This document shows positions 1-13,160 of a stretch of DNA of 64,000 nucleotides, in pieces. The notes under the pieces are model-generated. The model was given only the letters and a program-made list of their open reading frames with translations, was not told the origin of the DNA and did no database searches. The position numbers were made by a program, and so were the translations under genes. Position 1 is the first letter of the stretch. The number at the start of each line of letters is the position of its first letter. The DNA comes from Sapria himalayana (Eukaryota; Streptophyta; Magnoliopsida; Malpighiales; Rafflesiaceae), in contig JAREIK010010412.1 of assembly GCA_029783825.1 (NCBI GenBank), positions 1 to 64,000 on the forward strand. The letters run 5' to 3'.

Positions 1-3000
1 TGAGAAGAATATAGAAAATGAGAAGAATAAAGAAATAAAAGAATAAGAAGAATAAAAAGAATAAGAAGAATAAGAACAATTAAAAGAATAAGAAGAATAA
101 AACAATCAGAAGAATTAGAGAATAAGAATAATTAGAAGAATAGAAGAATAAGTAAAATGAGAAGAATGAGAAGAATAAAAGAATAAGAAGAATAAGAACA
201 ATTAGAAGAATTAGAATAATAAGAAGAATAAGAAGAAGTAGAAGAATAAGAAGAATAAAAATAATAAGAAGAATAAAAAGAAGAAGAAGAATAAAAAGAA
301 GAAGAAGAAGAAGAAGATAAGAATGAGAATAAGAAGAATAAGAAGAAAAGAAGAAAAAAAAGAAAAAAAAAAAAAAAAAGAAAATTGAAGAATAAAAAGA
401 TTACTAAAATAACAAGAATAAGGAAGAGAAGAAGAATAAAAAGAAAAAGAAGAAATAAACTATAAAAAATAAGAAATAAGAAGAATAATAAGAATAAGAA
501 GAATAAAAATAATAAATAGAATAATAAGAAGAATATGTAGAATAATAAAAATAAAAAGAATATGAAAAATAAGAAGAATAAGTAGAGTAAGAAGCTAAGA
601 AGAATAAGAAGAAATAAATAGAAAAATAAGAATAAAAAGGATAAGTAGAATGTGAAGAATAAGAGAAGAATACGATGAATAAGAAGATTAAAAAGATTAA
701 GATGAATATAATGAATAAGAAGATATAGAAGATTAAAAAGAACAATAAGAGGAAGTAAAATGAGAAGAATATGAAAAATAACAAGAATGGGAAGTATAAG
801 AAAAATAAATATAATTTCAATAATAAAAAGAAAAAGAAGAATTAAGATGAAGAATAATAATAAAAAGAATAATAATAAAAAGAATAATAAGAATAAGAAA
901 AATAAATAGAATAACAAGTGTAAGAAGAATAAGAAGAAAAAGAAGAATATGATGAATAATAATAATAATAATCAGAAGAAAAATAAGAATAAGAATAAGA
1001 ATAATAATATAAAGATAAAGAAGATTAAGAAGTAAAAGTAAATAAAAATAATAAGAAGAATAAGTAGAATAATAAGTACAAGAGAATAAGAAGAATAAGA
1101 AAATAAGAAGAATAAGAAGAATAAGAAGAATAATAAGGATAAGAAGAATAATAGAATAAGTAGAATTAGAAATATAAGAAGAACCAGAAGAATAAAAAAA
1201 TCAGAACAATTAAGAGAATAACAAGAATAAAAAGAATAAGAGAAAAAGAAGAATAAAAAAAATAAGAAGAATAAGATGAATAAGAAGAAAAAGAAGAATA
1301 AATAGAATAAGAAGAATTAGAAGAATAGAAGAATAAAAAATTAGAAAAATAATAAATCAAAGAAGATTAATAAGAATAAAAATAATACATAGAATAAGAA
1401 TAATAAGAAGAATTCATATAATTAGTAGAATAATAAGAATAAGAAGAATAAGAAATTAGGTAGAATAAAAATAATAATAAGAATAACAAGAATAAAAAAA
1501 AATAAAAAAAATAAAAAAAATAAAAAAAAATAAAAAAAAATAAGAAGAATTAGAAGAATAAAAAATAATCAGAAGAATAACTAAAAATTATAAAAATAAG
1601 TAGAATAAGAAGGATAAGACCAATAAGTAATATAAGAATATTAAGAAGAATAATAGAAAATAAAGAATAAGAAGAATTATAAGAATAAGAAGATTAATAA
1701 GAAATCAAAAATAAGAAAAAAAAATTAGAATAAGAAGAATAAGAATAATAATAAGAATAAGAAAAAATATGATGAAATAAAAAGAATAAGAAGATTATGA
1801 AGAATAAGAAGATTAGAAGATTAGAGAATGAGAAGAATAAGAAGAATATAATGAATAAGAAGAATTAGAAGAAAAAGAATAATACGAAGAATTATAAGAA
1901 CTAGAAGAATAAGAATAATACGAAGAATAAGAAGAAATAGAAGAAGATGAAGATTAAGAAGAATAAGAACTTAAAAAGAATAAGAAGAATTAAAAGAATA
2001 AGAAGAATATGTAAATAAAATAATAGGAATAATAAGAAAATTTTGAAGAATAATAAGAATAAGCAGTATAAGAAGAATTAGAAGATAAGAAGAATAAGAA
2101 GAATAAGAAAATAAGAAGTATAATAAAAATATGAAGTATAAGAAGAATATAAAGAATAGAATAATTTGAAATAAGAAGATTAGAAGAATAAGTTGAATCA
2201 AAATATTAATAATAATAATAAGTATATTAAAAAGAATAAAAGAATTAAAAATAATAAGAAGAATAAAAAGAATAAGAAGAATAAGAAGAGATAGAAGACT
2301 AAGAAGAATAAAAGGAAAAGAACGATAAAAGAAGAAGAGAATAAGATGAAGAGTACTAGAATAAGAAGAATAAGAAGAAAAAGAATAATAGATGAAAAAT
2401 AAGAATATGACGAAAAATAAAGATAAGAAGATTACGATAAATTAGAAGAATATGGATAAAAAAGAATAAAAATACTAAAAACAATAAGAATAATAAGAAG
2501 AATAAAAATAATAAGAAGAATAAGAAAAATATGAAGAATTTGAAGATTAAGAAGATAAACAAGATTACGAAGAATAAGATGATCAAAAGAATAAGTAGAA
2601 TAATTAGATTAAGAAGAATAAAAAGATTAAGAAGAATAAGAAGAATAATCACAAAAAGAAGAATAAAAACGACAAGACAAATATTAAAATAAGAAGAATC
2701 AAAAGATTTAGAAGAATAAAAAGAATAATAAGATTATGAAGTTTAAAAAGATTAAGAAGTTTAATTAGAATAATAAGAATAATAAGAAAAAAATGAAGAA
2801 TAAGAATAATAATAATAATAATAAGGATAAGTAGAATAAGTCGAAAAAGAAGAATAAGAAGAAAATTGAAAATTTTAAAAAATAAGATCACTAAAAATAA
2901 CAAGAATAAAAAGAAAAGAATAATTAGAAGAATAAGAAGAATAACAAAAATAATAAGAATAAAAGGAATACAAATATATAAAGAATAAGAAGATAAAAAG

Positions 3001-3112
3001 AATGAGAAGAATAAGAAGAATAAGAAGAATATAAATAATAGGAAAAATAAGAAGAAATAGAAAAATAAGTAGAATAAGTAGAAAAAGAAGAAAAAAATAT
3101 TAAGAAGAAGAA

Positions 3113-3166
<54 letters not shown>

Positions 3167-3170
3167 GCTT
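1..3170. repeat. Degenerate 9-bp purine-rich satellite, block 1
   Basis: The block consists of imperfect tandem copies of a 9-bp unit, AAGAAGAAT, with variants such as AATAAGAAG, AAAAAGAAT and AAGAAGATT. The + strand is almost all A and G with a T roughly every nine bases, and C is rare. Because the unit is a multiple of three, the - strand stays open over long stretches as Phe-Leu, Ile-Leu or Ser-Tyr runs; these are not proteins. The right edge is an (AAT)n tract followed abruptly by LINE-like sequence. The left edge lies outside the window. Confidence 0.93.
3114..3166. repeat. (AAT)n microsatellite at the array edge
   Basis: An uninterrupted run of about 17 AAT units forms the boundary between satellite block 1 and the LINE fragment. 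Similar pure AAT runs occur inside the other blocks, for example at 16395-16429, 20603-20633, 20908-20945 and 28618-28664. Confidence 0.95.
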
Positions 3171-4120
3171 CTATAGCCTAAAGAAGCTAGAAAAAAAATG
3201 GGGTAAAAAAGAAGGCAAAAACAAGCTAAAAAATAAATATCTAATTTTTTATGAGTTAAAAAGAAGGAAAAATAAGCTACATTTGAAAAAATGGAGAACT
3301 TTATGTTACTTGAAGAAAGAGGCTGGTTTCCGCTTCTATAGCCTAAATGATATATCAAGTCGTAGGCTTGTAAAGCTAAATGATATAGCGCTCTGGTGCT
3401 TATGGAAATCCAGGAACAAAGGTAGGTTTGATGGTATTCCAATGAATGTTGATAATATACTAGAATAAATTAAAAGATAAAGTTAATTTATTTTAGCCTG
3501 CAAACCAATAAGAATTAGATAATAGAATTAGATGAAAATAGAAAAAGGCTTCGGGCCTTTCCACAAAAACAAGAATACACCCATAAATAAGAATTGTTAG
3601 CTGTGAGAAAACCTCCACAAGATGGGTTAGCTCTTAACACTAATGGTATTTTAAGAGATAAATTAGAGCTACAAGTGGTGGAGTTACAATACTAAATGAA
3701 TAGGGCACAATAATTAAAGCCTTCACGATGGGAGGTGAAGCCACCTCAGCCCTACATGCAGAGATTATGGACTTAAACAAGGGTCTGCAGATCTGTAAAG
3801 AATATAGTTTTCAAAATATTCAAGTACAAGTAGATTCAATCTTGCTTGTGCATCTTGTGTAAGTAAAATAGAATGGTGGAGATTTGAGGAAAATATTAGC
3901 ATAATTTAAAAAGTGTCACTTGAATTAAAAGGAGCAATAGTGCATATATTTAGAGAGAAAAATGCACTAGCGGATAAATTAGCAAAAAAGGGTATGAGAA
4001 AGGATGAACAAGAATTTGAAGGGGATAACATCTCTGATAGGTTTTAAAGGCTTAATAACTTTAGATAAAATAGGATTTCCATACATCAAAATTCAAAAAT
4101 TAAGGATTAGGATTTATAAG
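3167..4120 (+). pseudogene. LINE (L1-type) ORF2 3' fragment: RT end plus RNase H, rearranged
   Basis: This is a broken 3' piece of a plant LINE reverse-transcriptase gene, related to the longer copy at 20976-27838. The frame at 3283-3468 matches the post-RT region of that copy (RKNKLH, KKW and KEEAG around a Leu-Asn-Asp motif) and then jumps to the later segment CLWKSRNKGR. The roughly 600 bp that separate these segments in the longer copy are missing here. RNase H pieces follow with frame changes: ALHAEIMDLNKGLQICKEYS near 3750-3810, VQVDSILLVHL near 3825-3855, and the terminal FREKNALADKLAKKG near 3950-3990. A trailing TLDKIGFPYIKIQK near 4060-4095 matches TLDRIEFFYIRIQK of the longer copy. 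In-frame stops rule out function. The fragment directly abuts satellite block 1. Confidence 0.85.
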
Positions 4121-4570
4121 TCATGGAGCAGGCAGACTTAAAGAGGTTGAATTAAATTTAACTTATTTATAGATTGAGTTGTTTTGTAGATTATCCAAAA
4201 TGTAGGTGAAGACCTTGGAAAGTTAAGAGTCACCCTGGTCTTGAGGGGTGGACTATATAGAAAATGAATAGACTTGGTAGGATAAGGTGGATATGTCTTT
4301 TGCTTGGGCTATTTTGTATGGATTTAGGTACAGGCCAGCTGTGAAAAAGGCAGGAAAATTGAATCTAGCCCTAGCCATGGTATTGTTTATTTTATTTTGA
4401 TATTATAGCAAAATCAAAATATATTATTACCTTGTATAGAAATAGATGATAGATAAATTAATACTCACCTAATTAAATACTTTTACTTTATTTTTTAAAT
4501 GTTTTTTATTCATTGAGAAGCTTGAATAAAATATTACTATCTTCCTCACAAAAAGAAAAAAAGAAAAGAG

Positions 4571-4796
4571 GGATATTACTATCAAACAAGAAGATGTACT
4601 TTATATACCTGGGAATATGATTATAGGAAATGAGAAATCAAACAAAATATTTATAAAAATAAGCTACACAAATAAGGATATTACTATCAAAAAGAGAATA
4701 TATATGTTATATACCTTTTATACATGGGAATATTGATTATGGAAAATTAGAAATTAAGTAAAGTATTTGTTTAAAATAAGCAACACAAATAAGGAA
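4571..4796. repeat. Two-copy tandem duplication, about 105 bp apart
   Basis: The segment starting GGATATTACTATCAAA at 4571 recurs at 4676. Both copies continue through a similar GGGAATAT(G)ATTAT stretch and end in AAGC(T)ACACAAATAAGG. The copies differ by small indels and substitutions, so the duplication is not recent. Confidence 0.85.
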
Positions 4797-5460
4797 AATA
4801 AGATTTGGGGGTCCAGTAAATATTATATAAAATTTTTAAGTAGCTAGAATTAAATAAAATAATATAGTTAAAAGGAAAATACATGGCCAATAAATTTTCC
4901 TTTTCTCAAATACTATTTATTTTCTCTTTTTCTTAGACATGTTTGATGAAAAAAAATCATCTTATTTTTTCTTTTCTCCAATGTCATGTCCTTTTTCTTA
5001 TAAATTAGAGAATTACTTTTACCTCAAATATGATTTAAACAATTTTTCGTTAAAAAAATAACAAAAAAAAGGAATAAAAACCTATAATGCACTAGAATGC
5101 ATAATGGGATATTATAGGATCGGATTAGGAGAAGAATAAAATATTTTTATATTAATGAATTGAATTTTTCATATTTGAATTTTATATTTAGAATAATTAA
5201 ATGATATTTTTTTGTTTAAATATTTAATTTTCTAAGAATCATACTAACTGTGAGAAATGATTTCTCATGTTGATTTCCTTCAAGAAAATGTGCAATTAGA
5301 AATAAATTAATAACTATTTATTTATTTATTGATTATTATTATTATTATTCTTATATTTGTTGTTTAAATATAAAGATAGAGACATCAAAAATTAATAGTC
5401 ATCCCAGATGACCACTTATTATCCTTCTCAAGTTTAATTCAAACACAAAGTCATTATATT

Positions 5461-5532
5461 TAAGTAAAAAGTTATCCTTAGTTGGAATATATATAAGTAA
5501 AATGTTATCCTAGGTTGGAATATATATATAAT
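5461..5532. repeat. Two-copy 33-bp tandem duplication
   Basis: The unit TAAGTAAAAAGTTATCC with the following TTGGAATATATA occurs at 5461 and again at 5494 with a few differences. It lies in the AT-rich spacer upstream of the CACTA transposase gene. Confidence 0.85.
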
Positions 5533-5790
5533 CATTTTTTTGTGAAAGATAAAATTAAAATAATCATATAATTATAGTCAAAATAATAATAATCATCATC
5601 ATTTAGGCTATTATGATACGTTAGATAATAATAAAAATTTTGGTTGCCTTATTATTTATTTTGTGGGACAATTACTTATGTGCACTTTAAATAATCAAAA
5701 TTAATTAATTTCATTCAATTTCCTTCATAGTATTTTGACTGCTTAGATATTGCTTTAAGTTGAAAGTTGATTCTTAGGCCTTCCTAATAA

Positions 5791-5830
5791 AAGTAATATA
5801 TTTGAAATAAAAGTAATATATTTGAAATAA
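5791..5830. repeat. Perfect 20-bp tandem duplication
   Basis: The sequence AAGTAATATATTTGAAATAA at 5791-5810 is repeated exactly at 5811-5830. Confidence 0.95.
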
Positions 5831-6099
5831 GTGTAAGTTAATCATGTAAATGATTCGAAAAAGTTAATCTTCTAAAATTAATGCGATATGTAATCAAATT
5901 AAAAAAATGAATTTAAGTGCATCGGTGGTTGACACATAGAAATTATGTATTCCTAAATGGGATAGGAACCACTCCCTAATTTATGATGTTAGAAATGATA
6001 GCATAAAATAAATAACATTACTTGATATTATATATGTTAATATTTATATACACTTGTTGTAATGTGATTATACATCCTATTGAATTTACTACTCCTAGG

Positions 6100-6103
<4 letters not shown>

Positions 6104-6147
<44 letters not shown>
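6104..6147. repeat. (AT)n microsatellite
   Basis: A pure AT dinucleotide run of about 22 units lies about 250 bp upstream of the TNP2-like pseudogene. Confidence 0.95.
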
Positions 6148-6150
<3 letters not shown>

Positions 6151-6401
6151 GGATTGTTTAAATTTATAAATATTCAGTATGTTATTCTATAAGGGTAGAT
6201 ATGGGTAAACAAAGTCAACATGATTAGAATAGTAATGCTCATCCCTTCTATCTTAGATCTGACATGCTTATAAATATTTTATTAAATTGATTATTGAATT
6301 TTCTTTTAATAGAGAAAATAGAGGTTGCTAAATGAATAACATTGGAATGTTGATATGTTCTTCCATTTGAAGTTTGATCACTATTGGAAATAATTTTAAA
6401 A

Positions 6402-9335
6402 ATAGATCGTTCATGGATCTCAAAGGATAGAAGATGGAAGGAATATGAAGATGGAGTTGAATGTTTTGTTGCATTTGCAAAACAAAATTCTGCAAATAAA
6501 ACCTCCATTAAATGTCTATGCTTACAATGTGGTAATATGATATTCCATACTCCTCAAAAAATTCGAGGACCATTTGTTTTTTTTTGGAATTATCAAAGTT
6601 ACCATATATGGTATTGGCATGGAGAGGCAGCTCCAAATGGCCCACCAACCATAAGAGCAGAACATTATGATAGACTTCAATTTGATGATCAACGTAGTAC
6701 AATAGAAATGGTTCAAGCTGCACATGATGATTGTCAAAATGATCCTAAATTGTTTGCAAGATTACTACAAGACGTAGAAAAACTATTATATCCTGGTTGT
6801 AAAAACTTCACAAGATTGTCTGCCTTGATCAAATTATACAACTTGAAAGCACATTTTAGGTGGTCTGATAAGAGCTTTTCAAAGCTTTTATAAATACTTG
6901 GAGATATGTTTCCTTTAAATAATGAATTGCCTTTGTCCATGTATGAAGTGAAAAAGACATTAAATTCTTTGGGAATGGAAAATGAGAAAATACATGCATG
7001 CCCAAATAATTTTGTACTTTATCGGAATGAGTTGAAAGATGCATCCTTATGTCCTACACGTGGAACTTCGAGGTGGGAGACAGATTCACCATCATGGAAG
7101 CAGGTTGATCACAGATGACCTGAGTTTTCCTTAGAACTTAGAAACTTGAGACTTGCAATTTCTGCAGATGGAATAAATCCTCACAGTTCATTTAATAGCA
7201 AACATAGTTGTTGGCCCATTCTCATAATAATTTACAATCTTCCTCCATGGTTGTGCATGAAAATAAAATTTATGATGTTATCTTTATTAATTTCAGGTCT
7301 ACGACAACTTGGCAATGACATTGATGTCTATTTAGCATCACTAATAGAAGATCTAATAACTTTATGGGAGGTCGGAGTTCAAGTTTATGATGCACATCAA
7401 CAAGAATTCTTTACATTAAAAGTCTTTCTATTATGGACAATCAATGATTTTTTTTTCATATGGAAACATGTCAGGTTGTACAGTTAAATAATATTATGGT
7501 TGTCCAATATGTGGAGAAGAAACATATTCTTGTAGGTTAAAGCATGGAAAAAAATAACTACTTTACTAGACATAAATGATTTCTTCCAAGAAACCATCCA
7601 TATAGAAAACAAAAGAAAGCATTTAATAGAAAACAAGAGTTTCGCTCACCTCCACAAATATTGAATGGCGAGGAAATATTAAAAAAATCAATGGAATTTG
7701 CAATTATTGGGGGAAAAAAATGTTAATCGGGGTAAATATGAAATCAACAATACAAATTGTTGGAAAAAGATGTCCATTTTCTTTGATCTTGAGTATTGGA
7801 AATATCTTCATGTTCATCATAATTTGGATGTAATGCATATGAGAAAAATATTTGTGAAAGCATTATTGGTACCTTACTCAACATTGCAGGTAAGACAAAT
7901 GATGAACTTAATTCTCGCTTAGATCTTGTAGAAATGGGCTTAAGGAGCGAATTGGCACCAAGGTTTGAATCGAAGAGAACATATCTCCCTCCTGCATGTT
8001 ATACACTTTCTACAATGGAAAGAAGGTGTTTTGCCAAATACTTTCGCAATTGAAGGTTCCTTATGGATATTGTTCTAACATTTGAAACCTCGTGTCAAAG
8101 GAAGACTTGAAACTTTATGGATTAAAATCCCATGACTATCATGCATTAATGCAACAATTTTTGCCATTTTTGTTACGTTCTATCTTGCCCAAGCATGTGA
8201 GGAATTCCATTTGTAGATTGAGTTACTTTTTCAATGCTTTTTATAGTAAAGTCGTTGATATTTCTTCATTAGATGAGTTAGAAAATGAGATAGTGGTGAC
8301 ATTATGCTTGTTTGAAAAGTACTTCTCCACCTTCATTCTTTGATATCATGGTGCATCTTACTGTGCATCTTGTAAGAGAAGTGAGACTTTGTGGACCGGT
8401 TTACTTTAGGTGGATGTACCCATTGAAAGGTTAATGAAAGTGTTAAAAGGCTATGTACGAAATCGTACTCGACCTGAAGGTTGTATTGCTGAATTCTATA
8501 TTGCAGAAGAAGGAATCAAGTTTTGTACAGAGTACTTATCAAATGTGGATGCAATTGGAATTCCTAGTAGTTCAAATATTGACCAAAAGTCGGGGCACCA
8601 ATATTTGGAGGTAATACTATGAAGGCCCATTCTAATTTATGGTTACAAGCACATCATTATGTGTTGGAAAATACCTCAATTGTGCAACCTTATATTGAGT
8701 AAGCACCACCAAATTTTTGTTTCTTTATTTGTTGTACATATAAAATTCTACTCTAATTATTTAATTATATACATGACTTCATAGAGAGCACATGTAATGA
8801 CTGAAAGTGAAACATCCACGTCAATCAAAAAGGCAAAAGTGGATTACATGACTAGCATGCTCGTACATTTACCGTTTGGTTACGACAAAAGGTAATACAA
8901 TGGTTTCTTAAATTTTCCATATCTTTTACATTAATGGTGAGCATATATATGATAACTGGAACTTATTTCTATAGGTTGAAGTTGCAATTGGAAATAATAA
9001 ACCTGTATCTGAAACCCTTAGCTGATGGTCCAAGCCATAATGTGATGAAGTATAATGGTTATGTCATCAATGGGTGTCAATATAATACTAAGGAGCGTGA
9101 TGATTTATGAGCTACCCAAAATTGTGAAGTTAGTACTGTAGCAACGACCATGCAAATTGCTAGTGCTAAGGATAAAAATCCTATTTTCGGGGAGCTTTGT
9201 TTCTATGGAGTTATTACTGAGATTCGGGACCATGATTATACTATGTTCAAAATTATAGTCTTCAAGTGTGATTGGGTTGATAATAAGAACAGAATCAAAG
9301 TTAATGATCTTGGGTTTACCTTAGTTGAATTTTAG
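6402..9335 (+). pseudogene. CACTA (En/Spm) TNP2-family transposase, broken
   Basis: TNP2-type proteins are the presumed transposases of plant CACTA elements, and the usual domain order is present. It is: a transposase-associated N-terminal domain (about 6402-6720: DRSW, then C-x-C-x-x-C in CLCLQCGN, then WYWHGE); the TNP2 core (about 6780-7930: LYPGC, MYEVKKTL, GNDIDVYLASLIEDL, WTINDF, NLDVMHM); a DUF4218-like region (about 8092-8690: LKLYGLKSHDYHALMQQFLP, then VPIERLMKVLKGYVRN); and a DUF4216-like region (about 9040-9335: FYGVITEI, VFKCDWVDN). The expected start Met of MDRSW is ATA at 6402, so the start codon looks lost. Frame changes or stops occur near 6892, 7118, 7487, 7922, 8341 and 8600. 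Intron-like gaps with GT...AG ends fit about 8700-8784 and 8892-8973. Family assignment is secure; function is not expected. Confidence 0.9.
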
Positions 9336-9870
9336 CAGAGTGGCTCATAAGTTAGATCCATTCATATTAACCTCCCAAGCTAAGAAAGTCATCTATCTAC
9401 AAGATGAGCTTAATCCAAGATGGTCAATTGTTTTGTCAACTCTTTAACAAGACTTCACAGAAAGTGCAAACAATGATGATCATATGGACATTTCTATTGA
9501 ACACAATCCAGTCATATCTTCTTTGTCACAAGTTGAATTATTTGATGCAATGGATGACTTTGATCAAATTTATATTCGAGATGATTTTGAGGGAATTTGG
9601 GTTGAAAAAAAATCATAAATATATCCAATTTTTATCTTTGTTATGGTATTGTGAATTGATATGCTTCTACAGTTTTTTGTATTTTAAATGTATGCTTACT
9701 AGTTAATTTATTCGTCTTTGTTTTAGATGATTGTTATGCATTCAATTTTAGTTAATGTCAGGTTGATAATATTTAAAACATTGACAGTATAGTGTTTTAT
9801 GCCAAGCAGGTGATTAGGTAATGCCTTTAATTAGTTAATTTTTTATTCTTTAAATTTTTGTTGAATATTT

Positions 9871-12800
9871 TTGTACTTTTATTTAAACATTATAATTATT
9901 TTTATGATATGTATGGAAATAGACCAACAAGCTAAAGCAAATACAAGAAATAGATGTAGAGGGATAACAAGAAAGACTATGATTATCAAGAATAGGAGCA
10001 AAGGAATAAAACTGGCAGTAAAGTATAATGTTGATGGTGTTTATGTCGGACAGCTGTGGTGCATCTCACAAGTTATTTAGGCATATTGGCATGTACCATG
10101 GTCCCAATTAGATATAGCACTTGGCACCATGTACCTAAGCAATTGAAGAATAAATTGTGGGACTCAATTGAGGTAAACTTGTAATTCTTTTTTCTATCTA
10201 TAACTTTTTCTAATTATATTTGTAAATTTTTTTAACAACTAATAACTATGTTCATTACTTCTAGGCTGCATTTACATTGGATTGTAAAGTAGAAGGAACT
10301 GTATGAAATCAATGGGCAGGTGCTTTAGATCTTTCAAGAACATATTGACTGCAAAGTATATCATTTCTTTCAAAGACCAACTAGAGCTTCTTAAAAAACC
10401 ACCAGTTGAATACAGTTTTATTGAAGATGAAGATTGGACAATTTTTTTCAAAGAAAGATTGTCTAAAAGATTTTAGGTAAATTTCTAATTATTTTCATGT
10501 TCATACTTATATTTTCTTTACTTAATATGAAATAAAATGTGAAGGAGTTGAGAGAAGTTCAAAAAGAAAGAAGAAGAAAACATATTTATAATCATCATCT
10601 TAGTAGGAAGGGATATTCAGGTCTTGAGGAAGCGATGGTAAGTATGTTAATTTACAATTTTTTTATGTTGAAATTGACTAGATACTCATTATATTACATT
10701 TCAATATTTAAAAGTTGGTAGCAACCGGCTTTACTAAAGTCATTGATAGAAGTGTATTATGGAAGAAAGCAATGGAGAAAAAAGATGGCACTTATGATGA
10801 AGTGGTCATTCCGGTAGTGGAGAAGATTGTAAGTATAAGTTATGTAACATATATTTCATTTACGTTAATAACTTATTTATATAACCAATATAACTTTAAA
10901 TTTATAACATCATTGTGTATTAGGATAAGATGTTGCAACAGTCACAAGAAAGTAGTTTGAGTTTCATTTGGAAATGACATACTTATTGAAGTATTGGGAG
11001 CTCCTGAATACAGTGGTCGAGTACGAGCTAAAGGAAAGCATTATACACCACGACAATATTTTCATTCTATGGAAGATTGTGCTTTGCAGGAATTTATGAA
11101 AGAATCGCAAGAGTGACAATCAAAGTTTGAGGCAAAAATTTTATTCCAACTCTCTCAGATGGTACCCCACCACACCTCAATCTGATGTTGGTAGCTCTAA
11201 CATGCTCCGAAAACATATTGTCCTTCTTGAAATTGTTGAGCAACAAAACGTCGAGTTGATGATCGCACTCCTCCAATGCTAAAAGAGAACAAGGTAAGTT
11301 GTAATTAATATTATGTTCTATAATAAAAATGTGTTAACACACACTCATAATTTTCATATCAACTTACCTAGTTGATTAATTCTTATATAGAAGTAATGTT
11401 ACAATATATGTTTGTATACTAAATTATATTAATAAGCTCATTAAGTTATGATAACTCAATTTTGTCCAACTAATTCTTTCTTACTTGGGAAATTATCAAA
11501 TTTAGATAATTGCATATACCTAAATAATATTGTTTCATTTTATAGGTTAGGAAATGTCAATTGGCCATAGGGACAAAAGAAAATATAGTTGCAGCTGGAA
11601 CAATAGTACTAATGTGGTGCTAACTTCCTTGTTACTGTGGATGTTTCTTATGATCCAAATGCATTACTTCCTGTACCTATTCCAAGTCAAATTAGCACTA
11701 TTAGAGATGCTATTGGGCATCAAATTTTATTGCCTGCCCAATTAGTGATTCTTACTACTCATCTCATCCAGGTATGTGCTTTTTTAAAAATAAAAAATTT
11801 ATTGTTACAAATAATAAAACTATTTTATTTTGGACAATTCTTATATATAAAATGATATGTTATGTTTGATAGGATTCAAAAAAATTTAAGAAACAGAGGA
11901 ATAAAGAGAGAACATTGAGTTTTAAGGATGAGAACCCTGTAGATATTAAGAACTTTGCTATATTTGTTGGGCTGTTGTTAAAGGATGAAAAGGTACATGT
12001 AGTAGAATTCATAGAGGATGTTTTTGGAGAGTCTTTTAAGACATTCCTCATGAAAGAAGATATGGATATCATAATTTCATTAATAGAGGTGCATCTAATT
12101 GCCTTATGTTCTATATCTACTAAGAGAAATATTTAATATGTTTTTCATATATTTTAACTATCTTATTTATGCTTTAATTTTTCATAATGAGAATTGTAAT
12201 TAATTTCAGTTACATTAAATATTAAAACTTTTAAATATTATGTAAAATTAAATTAGGCACTTGCATAAAAAGATGGTTGATGCTAAAGAGGCAGAGCGAT
12301 TTATTTTGTAAATCTAACTTTGGTTTCCAAAGCTGGAATGGGAGAAGCAAGCAAGAAAAATAGGTCAAGGGTTATAACTAATCAGTTGATGAATACAAAT
12401 AATGTTGATTTGTTTTTATTCCATATAACCCAGGGTAAGTTATTAAACATAAGTAAGCTTATAAATATGCATATTTATCAAATTATAATTGATATGTAGT
12501 TACACGCATGTTAATTTTATAGTTGTCATTGGGTTTTGGTGGTAATTGACATAAGGACTTTGATCACCTATTACCTTGATTCATTGCATCATCAACCTTC
12601 AGATGATCTTAAGACATTGTTAATATGTAAGTTTTTCTCTTAATATTATATAATGAAGCATAGTTAGTAACAAAAATATATTCTTCATGCAAGGCTCTAA
12701 GAATTCATCCACTTAAAAAATATAAATTGTCAAAAAGAGAGTCTAATTGGGTTGTATTAGGGGTAAATAACTCATATAAACTGAGTAATAAAATATTTAG

Positions 12801-13160
12801 TATCTTCTTCTTAATCTTAAACTTAGTACAATATGACTTGCAAGTAACTCCATATATATATAATGATTTTTTTATCCATTAGTGCCCGATACAACTAGGT
12901 AGTGTTGAATGTGGATACTATGTGATGAGATATATGAGAGATATCATTCTCGATCAAGGATGTCTTACAACAAAGGTATGTGTTTATTAGTTGGTTCTCA
13001 ATATATCAATGTTTATTTTATTTTCCAATGTAATTAATGAAGCTATTACTTTACTTTTCAATAGTTTAATGGGAAAAAATCATACACAAAGATGAGTTGA
13101 ATGAAGTACGATCTGAATGTGTGATGTTGGTGACTCAATTTATACTTTCCTCAGTTTGAA
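9871..13160 (+). pseudogene. Second CACTA protein: Transposase_24-like region plus Ulp1-type cysteine protease
   Basis: It follows the TNP2 gene in the same orientation, the usual place for the second gene of many plant CACTA elements. The N-terminal part (about 9940-11290, several exons) resembles the plant Transposase_24 family: RGITRK, KLAVKYNVDGVYVG, then LGAPEYSGRVRAKGKHYTP in an exon near 10990-11050. Middle exons read LAIGTKENIVAAGTI (about 11563-11610) and PVPIPSQISTIRDAIG (about 11670-11720). The C-terminal part is a Ulp1/C48 protease: HWVLVVIDIR with His at 12527-12529, YYLDSL with Asp at 12578-12580, CPIQLGSVECGYYVMRYM with Gln at 12892-12894 and Cys at 12910-12912, and the closing KDELNEVRSECVM near 13090-13135. 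All expected protease residues are present, but upstream exons need frame changes, so I call the gene broken. C48 proteases cleave SUMO-like conjugates; the role of such domains in CACTA elements is unsettled. Confidence 0.85.

Larger units (their letters stand above)
4121..6401. other. AT-rich spacer between LINE fragment and CACTA transposase gene
   Basis: No coding region is supported here. The stretch probably combines the tail of the LINE fragment with the 5' part of the CACTA element whose TNP2 gene starts near 6402. I could not find a convincing CACTA terminal inverted repeat, so the left end of that element is not placed. The visible structure is a set of short tandem duplications and an (AT)n tract, listed separately. 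Confidence 0.6.

Noticed and set aside
132..917. Long - strand frame of 261 codons rich in Phe, Leu, Ile, Ser and Tyr
   Set aside because: It lies wholly in the 9-bp satellite; a unit divisible by three with few stop-forming variants keeps a frame open. No protein domain or codon signal.
4400..6300. Search for the left CACTACAA-type terminus of the left CACTA element
   Set aside because: Isolated CACTA strings (for example near 5090) lack an adjoining terminal-repeat match or subterminal motifs, so no border was assigned.
6248..7044. Several - strand frames opposite the left TNP2 gene
   Set aside because: They are antisense to a clear TNP2-family coding region and show no motifs of their own.
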